The position numbers and the translations under genes are program-made. From assembly GCA_900315455.1 (NCBI GenBank), contig OMZE01000001.1:62001-126000 (forward strand): a stretch of DNA of 64,000 nt, given 5' to 3'. The notes under the pieces are model-generated. The model worked only from the letters and a program-made list of their open reading frames with translations. It did no database searches and was not told the DNA's origin. Each line of letters starts with the position of its first letter. Position 1 is the first letter of the stretch. The DNA is from an uncultured Prevotellaceae bacterium. GTDB lineage: Bacteria; Bacteroidota; Bacteroidia; Bacteroidales; Bacteroidaceae. Below are positions 45,971 through 55,010 of the stretch, piece after piece.

Positions 45971-46306
45971 ATGATATACGAAGATATACAAAGGGCTATA
46001 GATACTGGAGCTATCATAGAAATTGAATATACTAAATCTGATGGCACGTCTTCTTTACGCAGATTAAGTGACATCGCATATTCAAATGAATATGGGTATG
46101 GTAATTCCCACATCAAGGCATTTTGCCATATGCGGAACGAAGAACGCACATTCAAAATAGATCGAATCAGTCGGGTAACCTTTATAAGTTCACCAGATGC
46201 AATATCTGAACAATCAATGCTTATCACACCAACGAATGTAGATATGCCATATAGATTCAACCCTAATAAGAGAATATTTGCTTTGTATGGGGAAGACTAT
46301 AATTGA
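45971..46306 (+). CDS. Stand-alone WYL-like domain protein
   Basis: The 111-residue protein looks like a single WYL domain: AIIEIEYTKSDGTSSLRRL, then NSHIKAFCHMRNEERTFKIDRISRV, where the family usually has a YLxAxCxLRxxxRxFRLDRI pattern. Without a DNA-binding part it may be a ligand sensor acting through a partner, or a helper of the SF1 helicase encoded 12 bases upstream. A second WYL protein at the head of the operon has the full regulator form. Confidence 0.75.
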   Translation: MIYEDIQRAIDTGAIIEIEYTKSDGTSSLRRLSDIAYSNEYGYGNSHIKAFCHMRNEERTFKIDRISRVTFISSPDAISEQSMLITPTNVDMPYRFNPNKRIFALYGEDYN

Positions 46307-46364
46307 ATTATTAGGTCTTCAACCATTATGAGTGGACATCGCACAAACATATTGAGCCAAGATT

Positions 46365-48341
46365 ATGTCAGAATTACAATCAATCAATTATTTGCAGTTA
46401 TGCGCAATTCCTGATTTGTGCAACAAAAACTTCTTCATCCCCGAATACCAACGTGGCTTCCGTTGGGGAGACACCCAAATAAGGCAGTTCTTGGAAGATA
46501 CCTATAGCTTTATCTATGAGAACAATGCTGATGTAGGTAGTTTTTATTGCTTACAACCCGTTGTTGTCAAGAAGATGACTGAACAAGATGTATATGTCAA
46601 CAATTTGGAATCTAAAGATGACAACAATGTGTGGTATGAAGTGATTGATGGTCAGCAAAGGTTAACGACAATTAGGATAGTCCTTGCTTTGGAAAAGCTG
46701 ATTGACCGTTTCAACAAAATGCATTTCAATCTTTATTATAAGACGAGACCAGAACTAGGAAGACTGTTTGATAAATTCATCATTGTTGAAGAAGATGACA
46801 AATTCTTTGTAAAGTATGCAGACACTTTGTTCTCTGACATAGACTCATGGCACATTCTCAATGCAGCCAATAAGATATTGACTTGGTTTCAGAATGGAAG
46901 CAAATTCTTTCATCCTTCTCTTCAGGAATTCAAAGGGGGATATTTCGAGAATTTTTCCAATACGAAAGACAAGCCGAAGTCCGTTCAAGTGATATGGTAT
47001 GAGTTACGTGATAAAAGTGATCCATACGATATGTTCAAACGTCTTAACGACAAAAGCATTTCTCTTAACAATGCTGAACTTATCAGGGGCATGTTCCTTT
47101 CGGATTCTGCGATATATAAATGTGATGAGCAACTGCTTGCACAATTCAATGACGAAGTACGCCCAATTGTTGAAAAGCGTGAGCAGGCAAGGAAGCAAAG
47201 TCATATTATTGAAGAATGGGATATCATAGAAAGCCAATTGTGGGACAACAAGTTCTGGTCATTTATCAAGAAAGACAATACAACAGGAACATATAGTTGC
47301 CGTATAGAGTATATTTTTGACCTTATTTCAAAAAAGACTTCTGACCAGAAAGACTCTCTTTACACATATCTCGAATTCGATGATATGATTAAGAGTGGAA
47401 GTGTGAAGGACTTGTGGGATTTATGGATTATTGTAGAAACATACTTTTCCTTGCTGAAAGCATGGTTTAAAGACCCATATTATTATCACAAAATTGGTTT
47501 CTTGACTACTGAGCTTGGAGCTTCTGTGCTTATTGAACTGTTGTCGGAGTCATCGAAAACAAGCAAGGCTAAATTCAAAGAATACATAGAAACGAAGATA
47601 CAGGATGTTATTCACGATAGGAAAAAGCCGGGGAGGAGGATTCTTGACTATAATTATAAAGATGACTATTCTATGCTCAAAAGAGTCTTGTTCCTTTACA
47701 ATGTGGAATCGACATACCAACAAGGGCTTGAATTCTTCCCGTTTGACAAATACAAGGCTAGCGACTGGACCCTTGAACATATCCATGCTCAAAACTCCGA
47801 ACGTATAGACCATAGCATGAAAGACAAATGGTTGGAATGGTTTGAAGAGAATCAGAAGGCACTTGAACGTTTACATGGTAGAATACAAGATGACGAAAAT
47901 CTATCTGAACTCCTCACCAATTTCAATAAAGAATATGAAAAACTGAAAAGTAACAAAGATAAATACACATTCAAGGATGTCACTCTTGTATTCGACCTAG
48001 TATTGAAGTATTTCAACGATTTGAGTGCCAAGGAGGGAAAACCAACAGTGATGCATGGCATTTCCAATATGGCATTGTTAAGTGGCTCCACTAATTCCTC
48101 TATTGGTAATTCTGTTTTTGAGGTTAAACGTCAGATGATTATGGATGCTGATGCAAGAGGTGAGTATATTCCGCTCTGTACGAGGAAGGTTTTCCTGAAA
48201 TATTACAACAAAGATGATAAGGACTTTACTGTGCAGCAGAACTTCTATTGGAGTGATAGGGATAGAAGACACTATCTTGACGATATCAAAAGTGTTCTAA
48301 AAACGTATATTGATGCCGAAGAAACTAAAGTGGAGGATTGA
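46365..48341 (+). CDS. DUF262 + DUF1524 protein, GmrSD-like type IV restriction protein
   Basis: The 658-residue protein has a DUF262 (ParB-like) domain with IPEYQRGFRWGDTQIRQFLE near residue 24 and YEVIDGQQRLTTIRIV near residue 90. A DUF1524 HNH-type nuclease lies near 470-590, with LEHIHAQNSERID and the later NMALLSGSTNSSIGN. In GmrSD enzymes DUF262 hydrolyses NTP and DUF1524 cuts modified DNA. The motifs are complete, so it is likely active. It is 3 bases before a second DUF262 gene, forming a pair. Confidence 0.85.
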   Translation: MSELQSINYLQLCAIPDLCNKNFFIPEYQRGFRWGDTQIRQFLEDTYSFIYENNADVGSFYCLQPVVVKKMTEQDVYVNNLESKDDNNVWYEVIDGQQRLTTIRIVLALEKLIDRFNKMHFNLYYKTRPELGRLFDKFIIVEEDDKFFVKYADTLFSDIDSWHILNAANKILTWFQNGSKFFHPSLQEFKGGYFENFSNTKDKPKSVQVIWYELRDKSDPYDMFKRLNDKSISLNNAELIRGMFLSDSAIYKCDEQLLAQFNDEVRPIVEKREQARKQSHIIEEWDIIESQLWDNKFWSFIKKDNTTGTYSCRIEYIFDLISKKTSDQKDSLYTYLEFDDMIKSGSVKDLWDLWIIVETYFSLLKAWFKDPYYYHKIGFLTTELGASVLIELLSESSKTSKAKFKEYIETKIQDVIHDRKKPGRRILDYNYKDDYSMLKRVLFLYNVESTYQQGLEFFPFDKYKASDWTLEHIHAQNSERIDHSMKDKWLEWFEENQKALERLHGRIQDDENLSELLTNFNKEYEKLKSNKDKYTFKDVTLVFDLVLKYFNDLSAKEGKPTVMHGISNMALLSGSTNSSIGNSVFEVKRQMIMDADARGEYIPLCTRKVFLKYYNKDDKDFTVQQNFYWSDRDRRHYLDDIKSVLKTYIDAEETKVED

Positions 48342-48344
48342 CAA

Positions 48345-50642
48345 ATGAACAATATAGGAAAACTTACCACATTCAAAAGATTGTTGGAAGAGGAGTCTGT
48401 TATTATGATTCCCAAGGTTCAACGAGATTATGCCTATGGCCGGGATGAAGATAAAGTAAGGGAAATACTCGATGGTATGCTCACTACAATGTTTGATGCC
48501 GTTACCAATGATACTGTTGAAATTTTCGACTTTGTATATGGGGGTACTTTTGTAAAGAGAAACAATGAGTCATCCGGACTAATTCCATTGGATGGTCAGC
48601 AACGCCTCACCACGTTGTTCTTATTGCATTTATACGCATCCATTGTTCAACAAGATGTTGATCATAAAGAAGTGGAACCTCTTATGAAATTCAGGTATGA
48701 GACCAGACAATCAGCAACCAATTTCATAGAGGCTTTGATTGGTAGCATCCGTAATGACATCATTGCTGTTTATGATGATGACAAGAATATTAGGTCTTTG
48801 ATAATAGACAATCCCAAATACCTTCCAAGTTATGATTCAGACCCAACGATAGCATCCATGCTGAATGTGCTTGATAAGATTGAGATGAAATATAGGGAAT
48901 ATCGGATTGAGAACCTGTGGACAAAACTTAATACCATGGACAACATCCAATTCTATTCTCTCTCTTTGGATAAGTTTGGCCTTACTGATGATTTATATAT
49001 CAAGATGAATTCAAGAGGGAAAAAATTGACGGAGTTTGAAATATTCAAATCTGATTTAGAAAAAGCCGTCAATCGCATTTCCCCGAACCTCAAAGATCAG
49101 TTGTCAATAAAGATTGATAACAGTTGGATGGATATTCTATGGTCTTATGCTCAGATAAGCGATGGCGATATTGATTTGGTAAAAAAGGCTGATGACGGAT
49201 ATATGCACTTGTTCAAGAACATCATGAGAATGGAATTGTTCAGAAGAGGCATAGAAGACCAAAACAATAGGCAGGCAAGGATTGAGGAAATCATCACCGA
49301 CGAAAAATCTATCGAGAGTATAATATCAATCTTTGATGTAATGTCCGAAATTCAGAAAGATGGAGGAATACAGGCTTTTTGGGATAGTCTCTTTTATTTC
49401 AGTAATGATATGATTGGAGAGGAATCTCTAATCAGGTTGTTCTGGCTACAGAAGCAAAACCAAAAACCCGTTTACTTCTTAGCAATGGAAAGAGATCTTT
49501 CTGTTCCAGAAATGGTTTATTTTTATGCACTATTTCTGATAAGGAGTCAACAGAAATCGAAAGAAACGGCCATAAAATGCTTACGTATAGTTCGCAATCT
49601 CATTACGGCTAATGTAAGAGCCAACAGTGCTCAGTACAAAATGTTAGCTGGATTTATGGCCGACGTTAAAGAGATAATATGTAATGACGGTCTGCTTCTT
49701 GATGGTTCACACACCTTCTTATCAACCTCATGTGAAGAAGAAAGATACAAGATGACTTCTTTTTCGGATGATGATTACAAGAGTTTGCTCAAATTCGAAA
49801 ACCACAGCGTATTGCAAGGGTCTATTATGCTATTCATTGATAAGTATTTTGATGAAAGTAATGGTACTGATGAATTGAGAAATCAACTAATGCATTTCGA
49901 GGATATATTCAACAATGAGTGTGTTGATTCCTTTGACAAATTGCGTGTTTCTTTCCTTGACAATCAAGTAGAGTATATGCAATATGACCCTTCCATGGAA
50001 CGTGAGACAGAAATGACTAGGCGTTTCTTTATACATAGACCAAATGATTTCTCTCAATTCTTTATCAAGAATGAAAGAAGAAGAAATCAAGATGCCATAC
50101 TTGACATCCTTGCCAATAATCTATTGAAATGGAACGAGCTAAAAGAGCCTAATAGTAAATGTAATGAGTTTGGTATTGACTCATGGCAATACTATATGGC
50201 TAAATATAAAAGCTCTAACATAGAAGGTACAACCTATGGGTGCTATGCTTGGGATGATAAACAAAACAGGCCATTGGAAATAGTGATTCTCAATAGTTCA
50301 TATCACAGCATCTACAACATAGAGTGGAAAATGCTTAATCATATTCTAATTTCTGAACTGTGGGATAACAATGAAAAGTACTCACTTGACCCTCATGCCT
50401 CCAGTCCCTTCGTGATGAATAAATGTGGAGTAACATTATCCATAACACAGGAAGGTTGGCTCATCAATTGCAATGAGAATAGCATCATTCAAAAGATTGA
50501 GGACAATGGTCTTTATACCGTCTCGCCGCTACAAAACGAGGAAACTTTATATCTCTGTGATTTTAAGAATTTCAGTTGCGGAATGGACTATATTGATTTA
50601 GGCAAACTTATCGTATCGGATATAGAGAAAGCCTTGTCATAG
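48345..50642 (+). CDS. DUF262 protein without a recognisable HNH domain
   Basis: The 765-residue protein has DUF262 motifs MIPKVQRDYAYGRDEDKVREI near residue 21 and LIPLDGQQRLTTLFLLHLY near 78. The remaining 650 residues are helical and I find no DUF1524 HNH motif, so it probably senses or regulates while the preceding gene cuts. DUF262 proteins commonly occur in tandem in defence islands. It starts 3 bases after the upstream gene and ends 54 bases before the NERD gene. Confidence 0.82.
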   Translation: MNNIGKLTTFKRLLEEESVIMIPKVQRDYAYGRDEDKVREILDGMLTTMFDAVTNDTVEIFDFVYGGTFVKRNNESSGLIPLDGQQRLTTLFLLHLYASIVQQDVDHKEVEPLMKFRYETRQSATNFIEALIGSIRNDIIAVYDDDKNIRSLIIDNPKYLPSYDSDPTIASMLNVLDKIEMKYREYRIENLWTKLNTMDNIQFYSLSLDKFGLTDDLYIKMNSRGKKLTEFEIFKSDLEKAVNRISPNLKDQLSIKIDNSWMDILWSYAQISDGDIDLVKKADDGYMHLFKNIMRMELFRRGIEDQNNRQARIEEIITDEKSIESIISIFDVMSEIQKDGGIQAFWDSLFYFSNDMIGEESLIRLFWLQKQNQKPVYFLAMERDLSVPEMVYFYALFLIRSQQKSKETAIKCLRIVRNLITANVRANSAQYKMLAGFMADVKEIICNDGLLLDGSHTFLSTSCEEERYKMTSFSDDDYKSLLKFENHSVLQGSIMLFIDKYFDESNGTDELRNQLMHFEDIFNNECVDSFDKLRVSFLDNQVEYMQYDPSMERETEMTRRFFIHRPNDFSQFFIKNERRRNQDAILDILANNLLKWNELKEPNSKCNEFGIDSWQYYMAKYKSSNIEGTTYGCYAWDDKQNRPLEIVILNSSYHSIYNIEWKMLNHILISELWDNNEKYSLDPHASSPFVMNKCGVTLSITQEGWLINCNENSIIQKIEDNGLYTVSPLQNEETLYLCDFKNFSCGMDYIDLGKLIVSDIEKALS

Positions 50643-50696
50643 GAGCACAAGTTCATTGTATAATAATTTTCATTTGTTGTTCAAATACATTAGGCA

Positions 50697-51491
50697 TTGT
50701 ATTCATTATTGCAAATACTAATCTCAATAGTCGTCGTAGGCATAATCGTCTTCGGCTGGTGGTACAATTCGGCAAAGCAAAAGGGGAAGAGAGGAGAGAA
50801 AAGAATACATAATATTCTTTCTCAACTACCAGATGAATACCACGTTTTGGACGACGTTGTATTGAAAACACAACGTGGAACGACACAGATAGACCATATC
50901 GTGGTTTCAAAATACGGTGTCTTTGCTGTAGAGACAAAGAACTATAGTGGAGAGATATATGGTGACGATAATCGGCAGCAATGGAAGCAGATAATTGCCA
51001 CTGACGTAACGTATTCGAAGAAATGGTGGAAGACATATACCTATGTCACGAAAAACCAATTCTATAATCCTGTCAAACAATCATGGGGGCATGTATATGA
51101 GATAAAGAAGAATTTGCCTGAATGGTCATACATAAAGTTTGTCCCCATCGTTGTATTTACAGGCAGTGCTATTCTCCAAGGAGTGTCTTCTAAGAACCAC
51201 GTCATTTGCGACGAGGAGTTGTTAGCCACGATACAAAATTACAGAAACGTATGTTTATCAGATGAAGATGTGGAGAAAGTAGTCAAACGCCTTGTTGAAA
51301 GGAATGTCAGGGAGGAGGTTGATGACAAGACACATGTTCGTCATGTCAAGGCGGTAAAGAAAGAGGTGGACAACAAACTGGCTTCGGGGATATGTCCTCA
51401 GTGTGGTGGAAGTCTTGTTCTCCGAAACGGCAGATACGGAAGTTTCTATGGCTGTTCCAACTATCCAAAGTGCAAGTTTACTACCAACTGA
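50697..51491 (+). CDS. Membrane-anchored NERD nuclease-like protein with topoisomerase zinc ribbon
   Basis: The 264-residue protein has an N-terminal membrane helix (about 5-23), a NERD domain (about 30-150) with IDHIVVSKYGVFAVETKNYSG carrying the D...E-x-K nuclease-like signature, and a C-terminal topoisomerase-type zinc ribbon (CPQCGGSLVLRNGRYGSFYGCSNYPKC). It may process DNA at the inner membrane. The start is a TTG at 50697: there is a stop just upstream and no in-frame ATG before the membrane helix, so the start is uncertain. Confidence 0.75.
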   Translation: MYSLLQILISIVVVGIIVFGWWYNSAKQKGKRGEKRIHNILSQLPDEYHVLDDVVLKTQRGTTQIDHIVVSKYGVFAVETKNYSGEIYGDDNRQQWKQIIATDVTYSKKWWKTYTYVTKNQFYNPVKQSWGHVYEIKKNLPEWSYIKFVPIVVFTGSAILQGVSSKNHVICDEELLATIQNYRNVCLSDEDVEKVVKRLVERNVREEVDDKTHVRHVKAVKKEVDNKLASGICPQCGGSLVLRNGRYGSFYGCSNYPKCKFTTN

Positions 51492-51524
51492 TTATACTAG
51501 AAACACGACTAAGGCAAAAAAGAT

Positions 51525-52052
51525 ATGTTAGTACGAACAAGAATCATTGATGTGGAGCGCAAGCCGAGGCGATGCCCGGTGTGCAAGGAGCGTGTCGTGG
51601 ATATTATCTACGGCACAGGTGATATGTCCGAGATAGAGTTTCTTCTTGAATACCGAAGGGAGGGTATCATGGGAGGTGATAACATTCCTCGCCGCCCACC
51701 TATCTGGGCGTGTTCATGTGGCTGCAAGCGTTTTAGGAAAGTAAAACCCGACGGAACGGACGCACCCGTGAAGGTGAAGATGTTGAAGGACATCCGCAAG
51801 AAGCCCCTGACACTTATTGATTTCACTTCGAGGCTTGTTGCACGGAGACATAAAGAGAATATACCAGTGGACGTCAATCACTATCTCGTGGACATCACCA
51901 CGGAGTATGGTGAAAAGGAAACGCTGAGAATATCAGCCGCTAACAGCAGCGATGCCGAAGCCGAAGCCCGAGACATCGTTGCCAACCAACGTATTGGTCT
52001 GAAAGGCTCGCAATGTGTGGAGCTGGAGGTCATCGTAATTGACGATAAATGA
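51525..52052 (+). CDS. Zinc-ribbon protein, unknown function
   Basis: The 175-residue protein has two cysteine pairs (RRCPVCKERV near residue 16 and WACSCGCKRF near 62) that could form one zinc ribbon, then a basic stretch and a C-terminal region with beta-strand character. I do not recognise the family. It is the last plus-strand gene before the minus-strand hydrolases and ends 1 base from the convergent small gene at 52054. It could belong to the element backbone rather than the defence cargo. Confidence 0.55.
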   Translation: MLVRTRIIDVERKPRRCPVCKERVVDIIYGTGDMSEIEFLLEYRREGIMGGDNIPRRPPIWACSCGCKRFRKVKPDGTDAPVKVKMLKDIRKKPLTLIDFTSRLVARRHKENIPVDVNHYLVDITTEYGEKETLRISAANSSDAEAEARDIVANQRIGLKGSQCVELEVIVIDDK

Positions 52053-52053
52053 C

Positions 52054-52200
52054 CTACCATCCGAAGAACTTCCCTCCGTCATCACACGTCTTTTCCCAAT
52101 CGGACTTCCCATGCCAGGTGGTCCGATTTCTTTTTCTTCCTCGCTTGCGCCTTTTGGCAAGAACGAAGCAGATGAACAACACAATAAGTACGACTCCCAT
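52054..52200 (-). CDS. Small membrane protein (48 residues)
   Basis: An ATG (complement of 52198-52200) one base after the stop of the M23 peptidase gene opens a 48-residue frame: MGVVLIVLFICFVLAKRRKR, then a basic and polar tail ending GGKFFGW. It has a clear hydrophobic helix followed by a positive patch, as in single-pass inner-membrane proteins. The TAATATG junction suggests translational coupling to the peptidase. It could be a chance frame, but the amino-acid pattern is protein-like. Confidence 0.5.
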   Translation of the reverse strand: MGVVLIVLFICFVLAKRRKRGRKRNRTTWHGKSDWEKTCDDGGKFFGW

Positions 52201-52201
52201 A

Positions 52202-52876
52202 TTATCTGATTTTTGTTATACTCTTCAATTTCAGTAACTCCTCCGTCACGAATCTCAACAGGATTCTCGGGTCGAAGTATTTCCCCGTGTCGCTCCATCG
52301 GCAGGAGATATGCAGATGTGGGCCGGTTGTGCGCTTGCCGGTGTTGCCACTGACTGCTATCTTTTGTCCTGCGCTCACATGTTGTCCTTTCTTCACCTTT
52401 ATCTCTGACAAGTGGAGGTAGGAACACACACACAACCCATGGTTGACCGTCACATAATAGCCGCCATTATTGGAAAATGAGGCATCCGTTACCATGCCGG
52501 GCAGCATGGAGTATACATTCTCATACCTCGCCCGCAGGTCAAGACCGTTGTGCATCCGGCTTTTCTTGCGGTTCATTGGGTCACGGCGCATCCCGAAAGG
52601 TGAGTTCACCCATATCTCCTTCAGGGGCAGTGCCACCATCTGCGATACTGCCGTTTCCTCCCTGTCGATTTCAAGGAGCGAGTCCGTTTCCTCACCCATA
52701 CTTGACGTGTCGGCTTCAGCCATACTCTCACTTGGTTTCTCTACTGCCAGCAGCATCGGCTGTTGGTGCTGAGCCTTCCCAATCGTATGGAATGGGGATG
52801 TGTCCTGCGCATACATCCTGACTGGGGATGAGAGGATGGCGCATAGACAGACACAGAGTAATGTTCGTTTGCTCAT
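52202..52876 (-). CDS. Secreted M23 (LytM) peptidase
   Basis: The 224-residue protein has a signal peptide (about residues 1-23, ending MYAQ) and an M23 domain at about 90-215: MHNGLDLRA supplies His and Asp ligands, and GPHLHIS is the H-x-H motif. It probably cleaves peptidoglycan cross-bridges so that the mating channel can cross the wall. The start of the mature region, DTSPFHTIGKA, matches the same place in the next upstream hydrolase (NTSPTFYTVGKA). The gene precedes a small membrane-protein frame by 1 base. Confidence 0.85.
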   Translation of the reverse strand: MSKRTLLCVCLCAILSSPVRMYAQDTSPFHTIGKAQHQQPMLLAVEKPSESMAEADTSSMGEETDSLLEIDREETAVSQMVALPLKEIWVNSPFGMRRDPMNRKKSRMHNGLDLRARYENVYSMLPGMVTDASFSNNGGYYVTVNHGLCVCSYLHLSEIKVKKGQHVSAGQKIAVSGNTGKRTTGPHLHISCRWSDTGKYFDPRILLRFVTEELLKLKSITKIR

Positions 52877-52945
52877 GTAAAGATAATAATTATTTTTGAA
52901 ATATCAAAATATTGAGCAAGAAATATGCTTAAAATCTTCATTATC

Positions 52946-53635
52946 TTAGTTGAATAATTGTTTGTACAGTCTCTTTGCTATCTGTGCTACCTTGCTCGTG
53001 TAACGAGGGTCTTCCGCATATCCAATCCGCCGGAGGAACGCCAGATAGTTTCCTCCCTTGTATCGGTATTGGATGAACTTCTGATAGCCGATGACGCTAT
53101 CCTCCCATCGGGCGAATTTGTAGTAGCACTTGTTCCTGCTGTCATATAGCCCGAACAGGTTATGGTAGTTCCGGCACACGTTGCTGCCGAAATTGCCTGT
53201 CTCCAAAACCGCTTGTGCGAGGACAAACAGCTGGTTGGAGATACCAACCTCATCCATCACGATTATGAGGTTTTCCAATGTCAGCTCGTGGCTCTTCCCC
53301 TCATAATAGCTGTGAACATGCACGTTTTTTCTGGGTTTTGAGCCGCTTTTGCCTGGTCTCATAGCCAAAAAGTTCTCATATTTGGCAATCAGTTTTTCCA
53401 GTTGCTCAATGGAAAAACTGCTGAAATCCCCCATGTTTGTTACCAAGGAATCGGTTGCCCCGATACTTGCTGTTGTATTTTTCCCTTCATGCAGCGAGTC
53501 ACCGCAATGCATGATGTTGTCCGACGTATGGAATGCTTTGCCTACGGTGTAGAATGTCGGACTGGTGTTCTGTGCTACCAGTGTCATGGCACATAATGAT
53601 GCCAGGCACAGGATGGTTGTCTTTTTCTTTTTCAT
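52946..53635 (-). CDS. Secreted glucosaminidase/FlgJ-like peptidoglycan hydrolase
   Basis: The 229-residue protein has a signal peptide (about 1-21, ending LVAQ) and a C-terminal glucosaminidase domain (about 130-228), with the catalytic Glu in LAQAVLETGNFGS and the following NYHNLFGLYDS. Enzymes of this type cut the glycan strands of peptidoglycan. Together with the M23 peptidase encoded 69 bases downstream it would supply both glycan and peptide cleavage for conjugation. The first gene of the minus-strand unit, divergent from the DUF4099-like gene. Confidence 0.85.
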   Translation of the reverse strand: MKKKKTTILCLASLCAMTLVAQNTSPTFYTVGKAFHTSDNIMHCGDSLHEGKNTTASIGATDSLVTNMGDFSSFSIEQLEKLIAKYENFLAMRPGKSGSKPRKNVHVHSYYEGKSHELTLENLIIVMDEVGISNQLFVLAQAVLETGNFGSNVCRNYHNLFGLYDSRNKCYYKFARWEDSVIGYQKFIQYRYKGGNYLAFLRRIGYAEDPRYTSKVAQIAKRLYKQLFN

Positions 53636-53815
53636 GCGGCAAAGTTATTTCTTCATATAACCATATCAGGAATCGGCTTGCCATTAACCGCCTTTTTCGT
53701 ATGGATTTTCAATATTTGGTTCTACTTGCCATGCGTATTAGAACCAATTATAGTAATTGAGGCAAAATATCATGATTTTGAGCATTGATATGATGATGTC
53801 ACCATATTAACCTTA

Positions 53816-53823
53816 TAATTTTG
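53816..53823 (+). promoter_or_regulatory. Candidate -7 promoter box of the conjugation module
   Basis: TAATTTTG matches the Bacteroidota -7 consensus TAnnTTTG and lies 31 bases before the ATG of the first plus-strand conjugation gene. No clear TTTG is present at the -33 distance. The divergent gap 53636-53854 (219 bases) is AT-rich and otherwise shows nothing I can name. Confidence 0.35.
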
Positions 53824-53854
53824 CTGAAAAGTAATTCAAATAAAGCATTGTTTT

Positions 53855-54718
53855 ATGGAAGAAAAGAGATTCAGCAGACAGGAATATCCCCTTGACATCC
53901 TTGCCGAGTTTGGCCTGACGGAAGAAATGATATACGACCTCCCTGATTTCGTTCACGAGGCCATCGAGAGGGGTGGCAAGTCACCCTTGCTTCCCATCAG
54001 CGTCGAGCAGCCTTTTGGCGTAACCCGTGGGTATGCAAAGTTCTCCCTCGTAGAGACGGATGAAGGCATCGATGTGGTGTTTTATCCGAAGCTCACCAAG
54101 GCAAATCTGGACACTTTCAGCGAGGAGCAGAAGACAGCTCTTCTTGCAGGTAAGGTCATAGTTGCCGATGTGGATGACTCCTATATCACCCAGGAGGGTG
54201 TGGAGGATACCCAGCGCATCAAGGCTTTCGTGCAGCTGGACAAGGACACCAACGGTGTGATCTATGCACCCACTCAGCCCATCGGTCGCAATCTCAATGC
54301 CGTCGGCAACGAATATGACCTTTCGGGCGAAGACCTTCAACGATTCTGGGATGGTGAGCTTGTCACTGTCCGTGAGACCAACGATGATGGAGGCGATGAG
54401 CCTGTCACCATCGGTGTTGACCTTTCCACCGATACTGGCGTTATCGTTGTCCCCGGAACGGCTGAGCAGTGGGAGAACATCGTGCGTCTGCCAATGCCAA
54501 GGTATTCTTTCGGCAGCGACGGTTGCTGGGTCAACCATGAAGGCAGACTCTTCTATGTCCCCGAGGATGACTTCACCAAGGACATCATGGACGAGCTGGA
54601 ACGTCTGGCCAAGCAGAACGGCATCGTTCCTCATGAGCTGGACAACCAAGGGCAAAACCAGAGCCATCAAGCCTACAAAGACATCATGGAGGAAGAGCAG
54701 CGGCAGCTTGCCCGATAA
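53855..54718 (+). CDS. DUF4099-like conjugative-element protein
   Basis: The 287-residue protein resembles the DUF4099-type proteins of Bacteroidales mobile elements: FGLTEEMIYDLPDFVHEAIERGG near residue 19, then FSLVETDEGIDVVFYPKL near 69, and a repeat of related modules (DTNGVIYAPTQPIGRNLNA). Such proteins are conserved in conjugative transposons near topoisomerase or mobilisation genes; their role is unknown. It is soluble with no membrane segment and opens the plus-strand conjugation run. Confidence 0.6.
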   Translation: MEEKRFSRQEYPLDILAEFGLTEEMIYDLPDFVHEAIERGGKSPLLPISVEQPFGVTRGYAKFSLVETDEGIDVVFYPKLTKANLDTFSEEQKTALLAGKVIVADVDDSYITQEGVEDTQRIKAFVQLDKDTNGVIYAPTQPIGRNLNAVGNEYDLSGEDLQRFWDGELVTVRETNDDGGDEPVTIGVDLSTDTGVIVVPGTAEQWENIVRLPMPRYSFGSDGCWVNHEGRLFYVPEDDFTKDIMDELERLAKQNGIVPHELDNQGQNQSHQAYKDIMEEEQRQLAR

Positions 54719-54764
54719 TATCAGTAATACGATTAATAAAGTATCATCACAAAACATAACGATT

Positions 54765-54980
54765 ATGCAAAAGAACTATCCGGAATTTGACGACCTGCGC
54801 GAACAGTTTGATGCTGGCAACATCTCCGCTGTCGATTTCGTCACCATGCAGTCCGACGAAATGACAGAGGACTACGAGCAGTTCTGCCGGGACGAGAACC
54901 TTGACAGCAACAGCGACTTTGCAGCCCAGGCCTTCATGGACTACCGTGAGGAACTTTTTGAGGAGAGCCTAAGCAACTAA
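54765..54980 (+). CDS. Small acidic protein, unknown function
   Basis: A 71-residue, very acidic protein (PEFDDLREQFDAGNISAVDF) starting at the ATG at 54765, 46 bases after the previous stop. The same frame is open back to 54264, but that upstream part overlaps the DUF4099-like gene and has biased shadow composition, so I use the late start. Its acidity recalls the anti-restriction proteins of mobile elements, but I see no specific similarity. Confidence 0.6.
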   Translation: MQKNYPEFDDLREQFDAGNISAVDFVTMQSDEMTEDYEQFCRDENLDSNSDFAAQAFMDYREELFEESLSN

Positions 54981-55010
54981 CATCAACATTTAACCCTTAA
55001 AAACAAGACC

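Noticed and set aside
53640-53647. TAACTTTG (minus strand) as promoter of the glucosaminidase gene
   Set aside because: It lies only 5 bases before the start codon, leaving almost no leader, and no -33 element is at the right distance.
54264-54764. Upstream extension of the small acidic gene at 54765
   Set aside because: It overlaps the DUF4099-like gene almost entirely and its translation has shadow-like composition; a good ATG exists at 54765.
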